A DNA stretch of 64,000 bases, from contig CALSNA010000005.1 of the NCBI GenBank assembly GCA_943787595.1, forward strand, positions 124,001 through 188,000. The letters run 5' to 3'. The DNA comes from an uncultured Pseudomonadales bacterium (GTDB taxonomy: Bacteria > Pseudomonadota > Gammaproteobacteria > Pseudomonadales > Balneatricaceae). Under the pieces are notes generated by a model. The model ran no database searches and was not told the DNA's origin. It saw nothing but the letters and a program-made list of their open reading frames with translations. A program made the position numbers and the translations under genes. Shown here in pieces: positions 16,841 through 27,071 of this stretch (positions within the stretch are counted from its first letter, which is position 1; each line of letters opens with the position of its first letter).

Positions 16841-17860
16841 ATGACTGACCTCACCAATGCCTACAACCATTGCTTGTTGCAATGGTCTGTGGAGATTCCT
16901 TGGCACCAGCCACAATGGCAGCAAATATTGCCTTATCTGCAACAACAACGCTTACCTCATGCCTTATTGTTGCAGGGTCCTGTTGGGATTGGTAAGGCAT
17001 ATTTTGCTGAACGATTGGCATGGCGGTTGCTGTGTCACAAACCAGTGGATCAACTCGCATGTGGTCATTGTAAATCCTGTAAGTTACTACAGGCCGGTAC
17101 GCACCCAGACTTAACGCATCTACAGCCAGAAGAAAAGATGTATGCGATTAAGATTAAACAGGTGAGGGAGGTTAAGCAGAATCTCCAGTTAACGGCTTTG
17201 CAAGGCGGTGCCAGGGTCGTAATCATCAATCCTGTGATGCAGATGAATATCAATGCTGCCAACGCACTGCTAAAACATCTTGAGGAGCCTGGTAACAACA
17301 CCTTTTTTCTGCTGGTTCACCGTTGGTCAGCACCTCTGTTAGCAACTATAAGCAGCCGTTGTCAGAAGTTAACTTTTACCATGCCAGCTGTGTCTGAAGC
17401 GCGCCCATGGTTGCAACAGCATGGTATTGCTGAAGAGCAGCTGGATTTATTGCTGCAACTGAGCAGTGGGGCACCCTTGCTGGCTTTAGACATGATGAAA
17501 CAAGATGCGATAACCATGCGCCATAAACTGCTGGTTGATTTAACTGCTATTTTTCGACGTCAAAAAACACCGACTCAGGTGGCCGATGATTGGAAAAAAC
17601 TGCCTCTAGAGCGAATATTAGTATGGTGGCATCACTGGCTCATCGATCTGGTTAAGTTAAAGATGACAGATAGCACTATTAATATCTGTAATCAGGATAT
17701 AATTAAGCTACTTGAACACGTTAGCGCTAAGACTTCTATTATGTCAGTTTACGCTATGCTGGACGCCTTACAAAAACACCTGCAGAGCCTTAAGCAAAAC
17801 CCTAACGCGCAATTACTTTGTGAAGATCTGCTGTTCCGATGGCACGCTTTGACCGCCTAG
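16841..17860 (+). CDS. holB: DNA polymerase III subunit delta'
   Basis: Clamp-loader subunit that helps place the beta clamp. 339 aa, near the normal length. Key features are RLPHALLLQGPVGIGKAYFAERLA (degenerate P-loop with GKA, as expected for delta', which does not hydrolyse ATP), the zinc cluster CGHCKSCKLLQAGTHPDL, NAANALLKHLEEPGNNTFFLL and SRCQKLTF (sensor/SRC region). It is normally immediately downstream of tmk; here the foreign segment separates them, so holB must rely on a new promoter. The usual follower (pilZ) is absent. Confidence 0.93.
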   Translation: MTDLTNAYNHCLLQWSVEIPWHQPQWQQILPYLQQQRLPHALLLQGPVGIGKAYFAERLAWRLLCHKPVDQLACGHCKSCKLLQAGTHPDLTHLQPEEKMYAIKIKQVREVKQNLQLTALQGGARVVIINPVMQMNINAANALLKHLEEPGNNTFFLLVHRWSAPLLATISSRCQKLTFTMPAVSEARPWLQQHGIAEEQLDLLLQLSSGAPLLALDMMKQDAITMRHKLLVDLTAIFRRQKTPTQVADDWKKLPLERILVWWHHWLIDLVKLKMTDSTINICNQDIIKLLEHVSAKTSIMSVYAMLDALQKHLQSLKQNPNAQLLCEDLLFRWHALTA

Positions 17861-18027
17861 CTGATCTACATGCTGCACCGTTGCCTTGTTATCCAGTAAA
17901 ATATGGGCGGTATATGCATTGAGTATATAATCACGCATATTCGGCGGGCTCACCTTAATTTAGGAAATAGGTGATCCTGTGGGCGATTGTGGCCTAACAG
18001 GACGCAAAATTATAGTCGATATCTGTC

Positions 18028-18156
18028 ATGGCACATCATGGGGTAATAAGTGTCCTTATCATCACCTATAAAGCAGGTAAATTGGCCCAATTATGGGTAA
18101 AGGGCCACAAAATTGACTGGCAGAGTATGAATATGCTATTTCTTTGTACTGCATGA
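18028..18156 (+). pseudogene. 42-codon ORF with a PKS-linker-like motif
   Basis: Short ORF MAHHGVISVLIITYKAGKLA, QLWVKGHKIDWQSMN, stop. The run LAQLWVKGHKIDWQ resembles the linker that follows ketosynthase/acyltransferase domains in polyketide synthases (usual form L-x-x-L-W-x-x-G-x-x-x-D-W). It is a single motif without flanking PKS sequence, so it may be chance. The remainder of 17861-18390 shows no gene. Confidence 0.25.
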
Positions 18157-18390
18157 TATTTTACGGTTAATTTATTGAACTAAATACAGAAACTGTTTAG
18201 TTTTAAAGCTATGCATAGCTATTGCGTATCATATTTACCAGGATACATGCTGTATTTTCAGGTGTTAATAGCATCAGCATGGCCATTTCTCTATGCTGTA
18301 AAACCCTGTTAGTGATGGTTAAATTACAAATATGATTAGACAGCGTGCCTTGTAAAGTTACTTATTTTGACATTAATACGGAGAAAATGA

Positions 18391-19503
18391 TTGATTAGGC
18401 CTGAGCAGTGGCTCAAACAGATTGGGCTAGACACCATACAATCCTTGTTGCTGGTTAAATTATTTTTATTAGTATTCCTGATTTTACTGACTAATTATAT
18501 CATCAGGTATTTGTTTAATCGGCTTGCCATTCATCTACAAACTACAGTGAATGAATGGGATAACATTTTGCTTGAAGCGGCCAGGAAACCAGTGCTCTGG
18601 ACTATCTGGGCGTTGGGCATCATCTGGGCCATACAGCTTATTGACCATAGTTTTGATCAGATAACGTTTGAGTTTACGTATACCCTGCATAATATGAGCA
18701 TTATTATTTTGATCGCTTGGTTTACCCTGCGATTGGTGCACTTGCTCGAAGTTCAGTTAGTGCAACCGTGCGGTAATCGAGATGCCTGGGATCACAACAC
18801 GGTTACTGCAGTAGGCAAATTACTTAAGGTCTCAATGGTTATTACTACCATTATTATATTGATGCAGGCTTTTGGTTTGTCAGTCTCAGGGGTGTTGGCT
18901 TTTGGTGGTGTTGGGGGTATTGCGGTGGGTTTTGCAGCTAAGGATTTGCTGTCTAACTTCTTCGGTGGGTTAATGATTTATATGGATCGCCAGTTTGTTG
19001 TAGGTGAATGGATCCGTTCTCCAGACAAGGATATTGAAGGTATAGTAGAACATATCGGCTGGCGTATTACTCGGATCAGAACCTTTGATATGCGTCCCTT
19101 GTATGTGCCTAATGCAACTTTTGCCAACATTGCTGTCGAAAATCCATCTCGCATGAGCAACCGCCGTATTTATGAAAATTTTGGCGTACGTTATGAGGAT
19201 AGTAACCGGATCGAAGCAATTATTGATGCGATTCGCAGAATGTTGTTACAGCATCCAGCTATCGATAATAGCAAAACCTTGATGGTTAATTTAAATAATT
19301 TTGCGCCCCACAGTGTAGAGTTTTTTGTCTATACCTTTACCAGAACCACTCACTGGGAACAATACCATGATATTAAGCAAGATATTTTGCACCGTATTAT
19401 GACAATTGTGGCTGACCACGGAGCGTCCTTTGCATATCCAACACAAACATTGCATCTAAATACCCCGGTAATGGTGCCAGAACCATCTAACCAACATGCA
19501 TAA
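18391..19503 (+). CDS. MscS-family mechanosensitive channel (YnaI-like)
   Basis: 370 aa. Several N-terminal membrane helices (LLLVKLFLLVFLILLTNYII; VLWTIWALGIIWAI; IIILIAWFTLRLVHLL; VSMVITTIIILMQAFG) precede the pore helix SGVLAFGGVGGIAVGFAAKDLLSNFFGG and the beta domain GEWIRSPDKDIEGIVEHIGWRITRIRTFD, PLYVPNATFANIAVENPSRM. This matches YnaI/MscM-type channels that release solutes under membrane tension. The start is a TTG with GGAG 7 bases upstream; an ATG at 18387 is out of frame and stops at once. Confidence 0.88.
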   Translation: MIRPEQWLKQIGLDTIQSLLLVKLFLLVFLILLTNYIIRYLFNRLAIHLQTTVNEWDNILLEAARKPVLWTIWALGIIWAIQLIDHSFDQITFEFTYTLHNMSIIILIAWFTLRLVHLLEVQLVQPCGNRDAWDHNTVTAVGKLLKVSMVITTIIILMQAFGLSVSGVLAFGGVGGIAVGFAAKDLLSNFFGGLMIYMDRQFVVGEWIRSPDKDIEGIVEHIGWRITRIRTFDMRPLYVPNATFANIAVENPSRMSNRRIYENFGVRYEDSNRIEAIIDAIRRMLLQHPAIDNSKTLMVNLNNFAPHSVEFFVYTFTRTTHWEQYHDIKQDILHRIMTIVADHGASFAYPTQTLHLNTPVMVPEPSNQHA

Positions 19504-19788
19504 ACAGCAGTTTTTCATGTGTTACCAGGGACTAATTTAGCCACTGTATTGTGTTTGATTGTACTCGTTTGAGCAGTATAGTCTTTTTGCTTTTAAAACA
19601 AATATTCTTAATATAGTTAGTATCATGCCTGGAATTTATGACAGCGACATATTGTCTTTTTAATTGGGCTTGCAGCTTCAGTCTTTTAAAGTGCTTGTTC
19701 CTGAAAGACCTGAGTCTTTTGCAATGACTGGCTTGTGGACGTTCTAATAATTACCACTTAGTGATATTTTGGCGATTGATACCCTGGA

Positions 19789-20586
19789 TTAAGTCATGCT
19801 GGGTACAAAAGGTATAATTGTAGCCAGTACGACCAAACGTGGGTGATCAAAATAATTTAGCTCATTACTGCGTACCTTGCGCTGTTCCCAAAGTTTATAC
19901 TGAGCTAAAATCAAATTATTAGTTTTTTGTGACGAATTCTGACCTTGTTTACGGAGCTTATTCAGCAATAGTTCAGTATGAATATGTAAAAAATTACCTA
20001 GCCGCAAACCAATGCGTCCCTCCAGGGTATGACGTCCACCTGATTTAGCACCAGTTTTTAACTCTATCCAGTCTACTTTTGCTGTTTTAACCAATGGTTG
20101 GCGCCAAGCTTTATGGTAGAGCACAGAATAGTTTTTGGCAGATTTTAGACGACGGGCCAAATGGTTTAGCTGACGATATTCTGGAGGTAGCGCAACGTAT
20201 GGTGTGTTGTCTAGGCTAGGTAATGTAACTGCTTTAGTTACAGTTCTCTTTTTGGCAGCAGTACTTGATGCTGCCTTGGTGTTCAACACGTTGCTAGTGA
20301 CATTGGCTATTTCACTTTGGTTATCCTGATCTGCTATGCCAAGCGCCCGCACTTGCTTTTTAAAAGCATTTAATCTAGTAAGACGCTGACCTTTATTACG
20401 AATGTAAATAGGTGCTTGTCGGTCCAGGAGTTCTCCACCGTCTTTAATGCCAGAAGACTGCGCAACTATCACTTCAATCTGATACCAGCGTGCATTTTCA
20501 GCCATTGCGGGTGTGTGCATTAACATTGCGGTTATTAATGTTGTAGATAGCTTGCACCATTGTCTTAGTAAATTTTTTCTTAGCAT
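19789..20586 (-). CDS. csiV: CsiV family protein
   Basis: 265 aa with an N-terminal signal peptide (LSTTLITAMLMHTPAMAENA). The mature start ARWYQIEVIVAQ and the closing FDHPRLVVLATIIPF are typical of the CsiV family, periplasmic proteins found beside mfd in Pseudomonas-like bacteria and linked to cell-wall metabolism. The start overlaps the end of mfd by 7 bp, so the two are cotranscribed and probably coupled. The middle of the protein is low-complexity and Lys/Thr-rich. Confidence 0.75.
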   Translation of the reverse strand: MLRKNLLRQWCKLSTTLITAMLMHTPAMAENARWYQIEVIVAQSSGIKDGGELLDRQAPIYIRNKGQRLTRLNAFKKQVRALGIADQDNQSEIANVTSNVLNTKAASSTAAKKRTVTKAVTLPSLDNTPYVALPPEYRQLNHLARRLKSAKNYSVLYHKAWRQPLVKTAKVDWIELKTGAKSGGRHTLEGRIGLRLGNFLHIHTELLLNKLRKQGQNSSQKTNNLILAQYKLWEQRKVRSNELNYFDHPRLVVLATIIPFVPSMT

Positions 20587-23500
20587 GATTGCGCCAGTTT
20601 TTTAAGTAAATCTTCCAAATATTGGAAGCGTGTTTCAGGTTCTTTCACGGGTAAAGTAAAACGCAATTTTGCGTTACCTTCAAGGCGAAAATGGTGCGGT
20701 TGTTGCTGTACCAGTTTTACTAAGGCAGTAGGATTCACCTGATTGTTGGAATCAAACTCAAGTTTACCGTAACTAGCATTGGCGTCAATACGTGTAATGC
20801 CTAATTGCTGCGCTTGTTGTGTTAGTTGAGTCTGTCGCAGTAAGTTCTTTACAGATAGTGGTAATGGACCAAAGCGATCAATCATTTCAACCTGCAATTC
20901 TTGCAATGCATGGGCATTGGTTGTATTTGCAATACGCTGGTAGAGCATTAACCGATTGTATACATCGGGTAAGTATGATTCTGGAATCAATGCTGGTAAA
21001 TTCAGATTGACTTCTGTGCCTGATGGCAGGGTATGCTCAAGATCAGTGTTTGATCCTGTTTGCATGGCTTTGACCGTTTGCTCTAGCATTTCTATATACA
21101 GGCTAAAACCGATATTTTGTATCTGTCCACTTTGTTCTTCACCCAATAAGGCACCAGCACCACGGATTTCTAAATCATGGCTAGCCAGAGTAAAGCCAGA
21201 TCCCAGTTCAGTCGTTGATTCAATGGCTTGCAAGCGCTTGTGGGCATCGCGGGTAATATTTTTGGGATTTGGTATCAGTAAGTAGGCATAAGCCTGGTGA
21301 TGAGAACGGCCCACTCGCCCTCTGAGTTGATGCAATTGAGCTAGCCCAAACTTGTCGGCTCGCTCAATAATGATGGTGTTGGCATTGGGAATATCAATGC
21401 CAGTTTCAATAATGGTGGAACAGACCAGCACATTGCAGTGTTTGTGATAAAAATCACGCATTACCTGTTCTAACTGGCGCTCTCGCATTTGACCATGTAC
21501 AATACCGATGCGCGCCTCAGGAACCAGTTGCTGGAGCTGTTCGGCTACCGTATTGATGGTTTTAACTTCATTATGCAGGTAATAGATCTGACCACCGCGC
21601 AACAGTTCACGCAGGATAGCTTCTTTGATAATTTTTTGGTTATACTGGCGGACAAAAGTTTTGATAGCGATGCGTCGGGCTGGTGGGGTAGCAATAATAG
21701 ACAGATCACGCATACCTGACATGGATAAATTCAAGGTGCGGGGGATAGGGGTTGCGGTTAGTGTGAGTATATCCAGTTGGGCGCGTAATTTTTTTAAACG
21801 TTCTTTTTGTTGAACGCCAAAACGATGTTCTTCATCGATAATCAACAATCCTAAACGTTTGAATTGGGTCTCATGTTGCAGAATTTTATGGGTTCCAATC
21901 AATATGTCCAGCTGACCTTGAGCTGCCAACGACAGATTTTCTTTATTTTCTTTGCTTGTCTGGAAGCGCGACATCACAGCAATGTTCACAGGCCAGTCAG
22001 CAAATCGATCCCTGAAAGTAGCATAATGTTGCTGGGCCAGCAGGGTCGTGGGGGCTAAAATAGCCACTTGCTTATCGCCCTGGATTGCTAGAAAAGCAGC
22101 ACGCATGGCGACTTCAGTTTTACCAAAACCAACATCGCCGCACACCAAACGATCCATCGGCTGATTCGCCATCATGTCTTTCAATACAGCATTGATTGTT
22201 TGTTGTTGATCTGGGGTCTCTTCAAATGCAAAGGCGTTAGCAAAGCGGGTGTAGTCAGATCCAGGACACGGATAACAGAAGCCACCAAGTTTTTCACGTT
22301 GGGCATATATGTGCAGTAATTCAGCAGCAGTATCCTTGATTTTTTCTGTTGCTTTGCGTTTGATATTGCGCCACTGCGCGCTGCCTAGGCGATGCAGTGG
22401 CGCTTGGTTTACATCAGAGGCGTGGTAACGACAGAGCAATCGCAGGCTGGCTACTGGCACGTAAAGTTTGGCTTGGTCGGCATACTCTAGCACCAGGAAT
22501 TCTGCAGGCAGTTGTTCAATAGTAATGGTTTGTAGACCTTGATAGCGCCCTATGCCATGATCCCGATGAACCACAGGTTGGCCTAAAGTCAGTTCAGCTA
22601 GATTTCGGATGCCAAATTCGCCTGGATCAGTCGTTTTATTACGCTGTCGCCGCTGCAGTACTTTTTGCCCAAATAATTGCGTCTCGCTGATAAGCAAGAT
22701 CCCCGCTTCCGGAATATGCAGACCTTGATCAAGGTCTGCAATGGTCATGGCAAACGTGGTTTTTTGGTTAATAAATTGTTGCCATCCAGCCACTAGAACC
22801 GGCTGTTGACGCAGATCTTTAAATAACTCTAGTAGGCTTTCGCGACGGCCAGCTGATTCAGCACAAACCAGTATCTTTTGACTGGGCTGCTCCAATAGTC
22901 CCTGCAACGCTGATAACGGTTGGCTTAACTGATTATTAATGGCCAGGTTTGGATTACTGCAGCTATTGAAGTTATGGTGTCCGCTAGCTAGCCCAGAATT
23001 GTGGGTAGCAGCTTGCTGTAGCTGTATCCTGGGCCATTGGGCAAACAAAACAAATAACTCATTGATTCGGATAAACAGCTGTTCAGGAGATAATAAGGGA
23101 CGCTCAAGATCATGTCGATAATCATCATAGCGTTGAATCACCTCTGACCAGAACTGCTGTGCTTGCGACTCAAGATTATCACTATGAATCAACAGGGTAT
23201 TAGGTGGCAGATAATTAAACAAATGTGCCATGTTATTGAAAAACAGTGGCATATAATATTCTATGCCAGCAGAGGTAATGCCCTGGCTAACGTCCTGGTA
23301 TACTGGACAGGCTTGTGGGTTAACATCAAATATAGCGCCCCAGTTTTGGCGGAACTGCCTGATGGCCGCTGGACCTAGAGGAAACTCACGGGCTGGCAGT
23401 AAACGGAACTTTTCGATAAGCACGGTGGTGCGTTGTGTTTCAGTACTAAAGTAACGTAAACTTTCAATTTCGTCATCAACCCATTCAATCCGCAGAGGCT

Positions 23501-24038
23501 CGCGGCTGCCCATAGGATATACATCCAGTAAACCACCACGTAAAGCAAATTCTCCTGGTTGAAAAACAGTTTCAACACACTGGTATCCAGCTTGTTCCAA
23601 TTGACATCGAAATGCTCCTGGGGCTAGCTTTTGTTTTACCTGTAAATCAAAGCAGGTGCCATTTAGGTAATCGCTCGGAGGCAATCGGTGCAACAGTGTT
23701 GCCAAGGACACGACAATCACACCTTGTTGTAAATGGCTGATTTGATTCAGGGTGCTGATGCGCTCAGAGATAATATCTGGATGTGCTGAAAAAGTATCAT
23801 AAGGCAGTATTTCCCAATCTGGCAGTAATAAAATCGGGAGTTTGGTTTCAGCCAGAAAAAACCTAAGTTCGCTCATCAGGCGATGTGCATCGTTAGTATC
23901 TTTAACCAGCGCTAGAACAGGCTTTTTGGCAGCTACAGTGATTTCAGCAATAGCTAATGCATGTGCAGCTGCATATAGTTGCCCCCAAACGCGTTTGTCT
24001 TTGGCATTACAGGGTAGTGATGGTAGGGAAAACAACAA
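20580..24038 (-). CDS. mfd: Transcription-repair coupling factor
   Basis: 1152 aa, full length. Mfd removes RNA polymerase stalled at DNA lesions and recruits UvrAB. Visible parts are the UvrB-homology module (LRGGLLDVYPMGSREPLRIEW), the RNAP-interaction domain start (LTLGQPVVHRDHGIGRYQGL), Walker A GDVGFGKTEVAMRAAF, the DEEH box (IIDEEHRFGVQQKERLK), the TRG/helicase motifs LTLTATPIPRTL, GTGIDIPNANTII-like (ETGIDIPNAN) and QLRGRVGRS, and a C-terminal TRCF domain. csiV follows with overlapping start/stop. No frame breaks were seen. Confidence 0.97.
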   Translation of the reverse strand: MLFSLPSLPCNAKDKRVWGQLYAAAHALAIAEITVAAKKPVLALVKDTNDAHRLMSELRFFLAETKLPILLLPDWEILPYDTFSAHPDIISERISTLNQISHLQQGVIVVSLATLLHRLPPSDYLNGTCFDLQVKQKLAPGAFRCQLEQAGYQCVETVFQPGEFALRGGLLDVYPMGSREPLRIEWVDDEIESLRYFSTETQRTTVLIEKFRLLPAREFPLGPAAIRQFRQNWGAIFDVNPQACPVYQDVSQGITSAGIEYYMPLFFNNMAHLFNYLPPNTLLIHSDNLESQAQQFWSEVIQRYDDYRHDLERPLLSPEQLFIRINELFVLFAQWPRIQLQQAATHNSGLASGHHNFNSCSNPNLAINNQLSQPLSALQGLLEQPSQKILVCAESAGRRESLLELFKDLRQQPVLVAGWQQFINQKTTFAMTIADLDQGLHIPEAGILLISETQLFGQKVLQRRQRNKTTDPGEFGIRNLAELTLGQPVVHRDHGIGRYQGLQTITIEQLPAEFLVLEYADQAKLYVPVASLRLLCRYHASDVNQAPLHRLGSAQWRNIKRKATEKIKDTAAELLHIYAQREKLGGFCYPCPGSDYTRFANAFAFEETPDQQQTINAVLKDMMANQPMDRLVCGDVGFGKTEVAMRAAFLAIQGDKQVAILAPTTLLAQQHYATFRDRFADWPVNIAVMSRFQTSKENKENLSLAAQGQLDILIGTHKILQHETQFKRLGLLIIDEEHRFGVQQKERLKKLRAQLDILTLTATPIPRTLNLSMSGMRDLSIIATPPARRIAIKTFVRQYNQKIIKEAILRELLRGGQIYYLHNEVKTINTVAEQLQQLVPEARIGIVHGQMRERQLEQVMRDFYHKHCNVLVCSTIIETGIDIPNANTIIIERADKFGLAQLHQLRGRVGRSHHQAYAYLLIPNPKNITRDAHKRLQAIESTTELGSGFTLASHDLEIRGAGALLGEEQSGQIQNIGFSLYIEMLEQTVKAMQTGSNTDLEHTLPSGTEVNLNLPALIPESYLPDVYNRLMLYQRIANTTNAHALQELQVEMIDRFGPLPLSVKNLLRQTQLTQQAQQLGITRIDANASYGKLEFDSNNQVNPTALVKLVQQQPHHFRLEGNAKLRFTLPVKEPETRFQYLEDLLKKLAQSC

Positions 24039-24473
24039 GATATTGGAGTCTCAATTGATATTAAGTGATGGCCTAACTGTTATAAATGATCCTGCGTGCT
24101 ATTGTAGAGGTTCAAGGCTTATCATGCAGTATTAAATGGTATTAAAAAGCGTCAAAAGCAGTATTTTTTAGTGCTATAACACTATGCGATAATTGCCGTC
24201 TATCACTGAAACAAGAGATAATATAATGAACTTGGTGCCATTACCTAAATTATTTGGTTTATCGGCATCATAAATGCTGCAAATCCAGTAGTTTATGACA
24301 ATTTATATCTATTGGATGGCGCGTTTTTTTCCATATATGGGGTATGATGAATTTGTATAATCTATGCATTAGTTGCCATCAGTATTTTATACCTCGGGCA
24401 GCTGTTAATTGCGAGATTGCCTATATCAATTGTACCATGAAAAATTTATTTTTTCTGACTGAGGGTGGTCTTT
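24039..24473. other. Divergent intergenic region between mfd and gap
   Basis: 435 bp between two genes pointing away from each other, so it should hold promoters for both. A 15-codon ORF at about 24225 is not convincing. No RNA element was recognised. Confidence 0.4.
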
Positions 24474-25910
24474 GTGAACCAAGAAAAAGTGTTTTCTGAT
24501 TGGAAAGAGCGAGAGGCTATTGCTGAGGCGATGATTCCGCTGATTGGTAAGTTATATCGTGATCATAATGTGGAAATATCAGTTTATGGCAAATTAGTTG
24601 CTAATCGCTCGGTAATTAGCATCCTGAAATCCCATCGGTTTGTACGCCAGCTTGAAAACCAAGAGTTATCGGTTTTTGATACCTATCCTGTTCTACAAGC
24701 TATGCAGTCAATTAATTTAACCAATGTTCATGTTGATATTGGTAAATTGGCAACTGGTTTCAAAGAGCATGGTGGTAGTCAGGATTTGACTGACTATGTC
24801 AGTGATGCTATGGCACATGCGGAACAATACAATAATGATAAATCACATACCGATGTTGTGTTGTATGGGTTTGGTCGTATTGGTCGGTTATTGGCCCGTT
24901 TGCTGATTGAAAAAACTGGAGGTGGACAGTCCTTGCGACTGCGGGCCTTGGTGGTACGTAAAGGCAGTGCCAATGATTTATTGAAACGAGCTAGTTTGCT
25001 AAGTCGTGACTCGGTGCATGGCAGCTTTCAGGGTACCATTAGTGTGGATGAAGCAAACAATACGCTGATTGCCAACGGCAATGTAATCAAAGTGATTTAT
25101 GCCGATACACCGGATACCGTTGATTACACTGCATACGGTATAAGCAATGCAGTGGTGATTGATAATACTGGCAAATGGCGTGATCAAAGTGGTTTAGCTT
25201 TACACCTGTGCGCTAATGGCGTCAGCAAAGTATTATTAACTGCTCCAGGCAAAGACATCAAGAATATCGTTATGGGAGTCAATCAGGCCGATATTGATCA
25301 TCATGATACCATCCTGTCGGCAGCTTCATGTACTACAAACGCCATCGCGCCAGTGCTAAAAGTCATGCATCAAAAATATGGTGTGGCTAATGGCCATGTG
25401 GAAACGGTACATGCTTATACTAATGACCAAAATCTAATTGATAATTACCATCAGGGTAATCGCCGTGGTCGCGCAGCGGGTTTGAATATGGTGTTGACAG
25501 AAACTGGAGCAGCTAAGGCGGTGGCTAAAGCTATGCCGGAAATGGCTGGCAAGCTGACTGGTAGTTCCATTCGGGTTCCTACTCCGAATGTTTCAATGGC
25601 TATTTTGCATCTAAATTTGAATACTTTGGTCAACAAAGTGCAACTGAATGATTATCTGCGCCATATTGCCTTACATTCAGAACTACAAAAGCAGATTGAT
25701 TACACTAACTCGCCAGAAGCCGTTTCCAGTGACTTTGTTGGTTCGCGAGCCGCTGGTGTGGTGGATGGATTAGCCACTATTGCCAACGGTAGTAAAAGCT
25801 GTGTCATTTATATCTGGTACGATAATGAGTTTGGCTACTCATGCCAAGTGGTTCGCATGCTACAACATGTTACCAAAACAGCTCTGCCAGCTTATCCTCT
25901 GGAATGCTAA
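24474..25910 (+). CDS. gap: Glyceraldehyde-3-phosphate dehydrogenase, long form
   Basis: Oxidises glyceraldehyde-3-phosphate to 1,3-bisphosphoglycerate. An N-terminal extension of about 120 residues precedes the Rossmann motif VVLYGFGRIGRLLARLLIEKTGG. The catalytic cysteine lies in SAASCTTNAIAPVLK, with HAYTNDQNLIDN, RRGRAAGLNMVLTETGAAKA and YDNEFGYSCQV downstream. This long form next to mfd is known from Pseudomonas. The GTG at 24474 (GAGG 9 bases upstream) is preferred over the GTG at 24465, which would overlap that site. Related enzymes favour gluconeogenic growth; that role is inferred. Confidence 0.92.
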   Translation: MNQEKVFSDWKEREAIAEAMIPLIGKLYRDHNVEISVYGKLVANRSVISILKSHRFVRQLENQELSVFDTYPVLQAMQSINLTNVHVDIGKLATGFKEHGGSQDLTDYVSDAMAHAEQYNNDKSHTDVVLYGFGRIGRLLARLLIEKTGGGQSLRLRALVVRKGSANDLLKRASLLSRDSVHGSFQGTISVDEANNTLIANGNVIKVIYADTPDTVDYTAYGISNAVVIDNTGKWRDQSGLALHLCANGVSKVLLTAPGKDIKNIVMGVNQADIDHHDTILSAASCTTNAIAPVLKVMHQKYGVANGHVETVHAYTNDQNLIDNYHQGNRRGRAAGLNMVLTETGAAKAVAKAMPEMAGKLTGSSIRVPTPNVSMAILHLNLNTLVNKVQLNDYLRHIALHSELQKQIDYTNSPEAVSSDFVGSRAAGVVDGLATIANGSKSCVIYIWYDNEFGYSCQVVRMLQHVTKTALPAYPLEC

Positions 25911-26361
25911 TGGATGAGCTATTAGTGATTATTGGGAAATGCTTGATGTTTTTTGGTACAGATCTGGTTAAGTGTGCAGTGCCCCAACGGATTGATTGAT
26001 GAGCATTGCCTTGTGCCCACTTGTTGCAATAGAGAGCTTAATGACTGCTTAGACTGTGTAATATGCAGGCCTAATCAGGTTATTAAAGTATGAAACAGTA
26101 ATGTAAATGTCCATTGGCACCGTAATACACCGAATGACATGATATTGGCCAGGTACTGATTAAATTAGAACTAAAATTGAGATATCAACAGCGTTATTTA
26201 CTGTGATTTAGAGAGAGTCGCATTTCGATAATGGTAAGTCGTTAGTGAGGCAGATGTAGTGCTGTTAACTGCTAATCTAGCTTAAAAAAACATTATCATA
26301 AACTGCTCAATGCCAAGGTGGTGGCTTGAGATTGGCTTAATGTTGGTTAGGAGTAATATTT
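25911..26361. other. Gap upstream of the corrinoid cluster
   Basis: 450 bp with no recognisable gene. It should contain the promoter of the corrinoid operon. No cobalamin riboswitch consensus (B12-box) was recognised by eye. GGTTAGGAGTAA provides an AGGAG about 10 bases before the 26362 ATG. Confidence 0.4.
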
Positions 26362-27063
26362 ATGTCAGATAATCAGTATGATGAAGACATTGATTTAGGC
26401 AGTTTAAGTGATGATGAACTGGTCGAGCAGATGCATGATGATTTGTACGATGGTATTGACGAAGAAATTGCCGAAGGCACCCAGATTCTTTTAGATCGTG
26501 ATTGGACACCGGATCGCGTATTAAATGATGCATTAGTTAGTGGCATGAATATTGTTGGAATCGATTTTCGTGACGGCATCTTGTTTGTACCCGAAGTGCT
26601 GATGGCAGCTAATGCCATGAAAGCAGGTATGGCTATTTTACGGCCATTACTGGCAGAGACAGGGGCTGAACCCATTGGGAAAGCGGTTATCGGAACGGTA
26701 AAGGGAGATATCCATGATATTGGCAAGAACCTGGTTGGCATGATGTGGGAAGGAGCGGGTTTTGAAGTCATTGATATTGGCATCAATAATCCAGTAGAAA
26801 ATTATTTATCAGCGCTTGAAGAACATAAGCCTGATATATTGGGTATGTCTGCTTTATTGACCACAACCATGCCGTACATGAAGGTGGTGATTGATACCTT
26901 GATCGAACAAGGCATTCGGGATGACTATATTGTACTAGTGGGAGGCGCACCGCTTAACGAAGAGTTCGGCATAGCTGTTGGTGCAGATGCCTACTGTCGT
27001 GATGCCGCAGTGGCAGTAGAAACAGCCAAACACATGATATCTGAACGGCGCGCTAGAGGCTAG
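26362..27063 (+). CDS. Corrinoid (B12-binding) methyl-carrier protein
   Basis: 233 aa, of the MtbC/MttC type. An acidic N-terminus leads into a helical cap (about residues 30-100, LNDALVSGMNIVGIDFRDGILFVPEVLMAANAM) and then the B12 Rossmann domain. That domain has the base-off signature GDIHDIGKN (the His that coordinates cobalt), GMSALLTTTM and VGGAPLNEEFG. The protein carries the methyl group on cobalt between a substrate methyltransferase and the folate methyltransferase. It is the first gene of a same-strand cluster running to 32099. Cytosolic; intact. Confidence 0.93.
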   Translation: MSDNQYDEDIDLGSLSDDELVEQMHDDLYDGIDEEIAEGTQILLDRDWTPDRVLNDALVSGMNIVGIDFRDGILFVPEVLMAANAMKAGMAILRPLLAETGAEPIGKAVIGTVKGDIHDIGKNLVGMMWEGAGFEVIDIGINNPVENYLSALEEHKPDILGMSALLTTTMPYMKVVIDTLIEQGIRDDYIVLVGGAPLNEEFGIAVGADAYCRDAAVAVETAKHMISERRARG

Positions 27064-27071
27064 TTGCCAGT

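Noticed and set aside
25911-26361. Cobalamin riboswitch ahead of the corrinoid cluster
   Set aside because: No B12-box or conserved core recognised by eye; a covariance-model search (Rfam cobalamin family) would decide.
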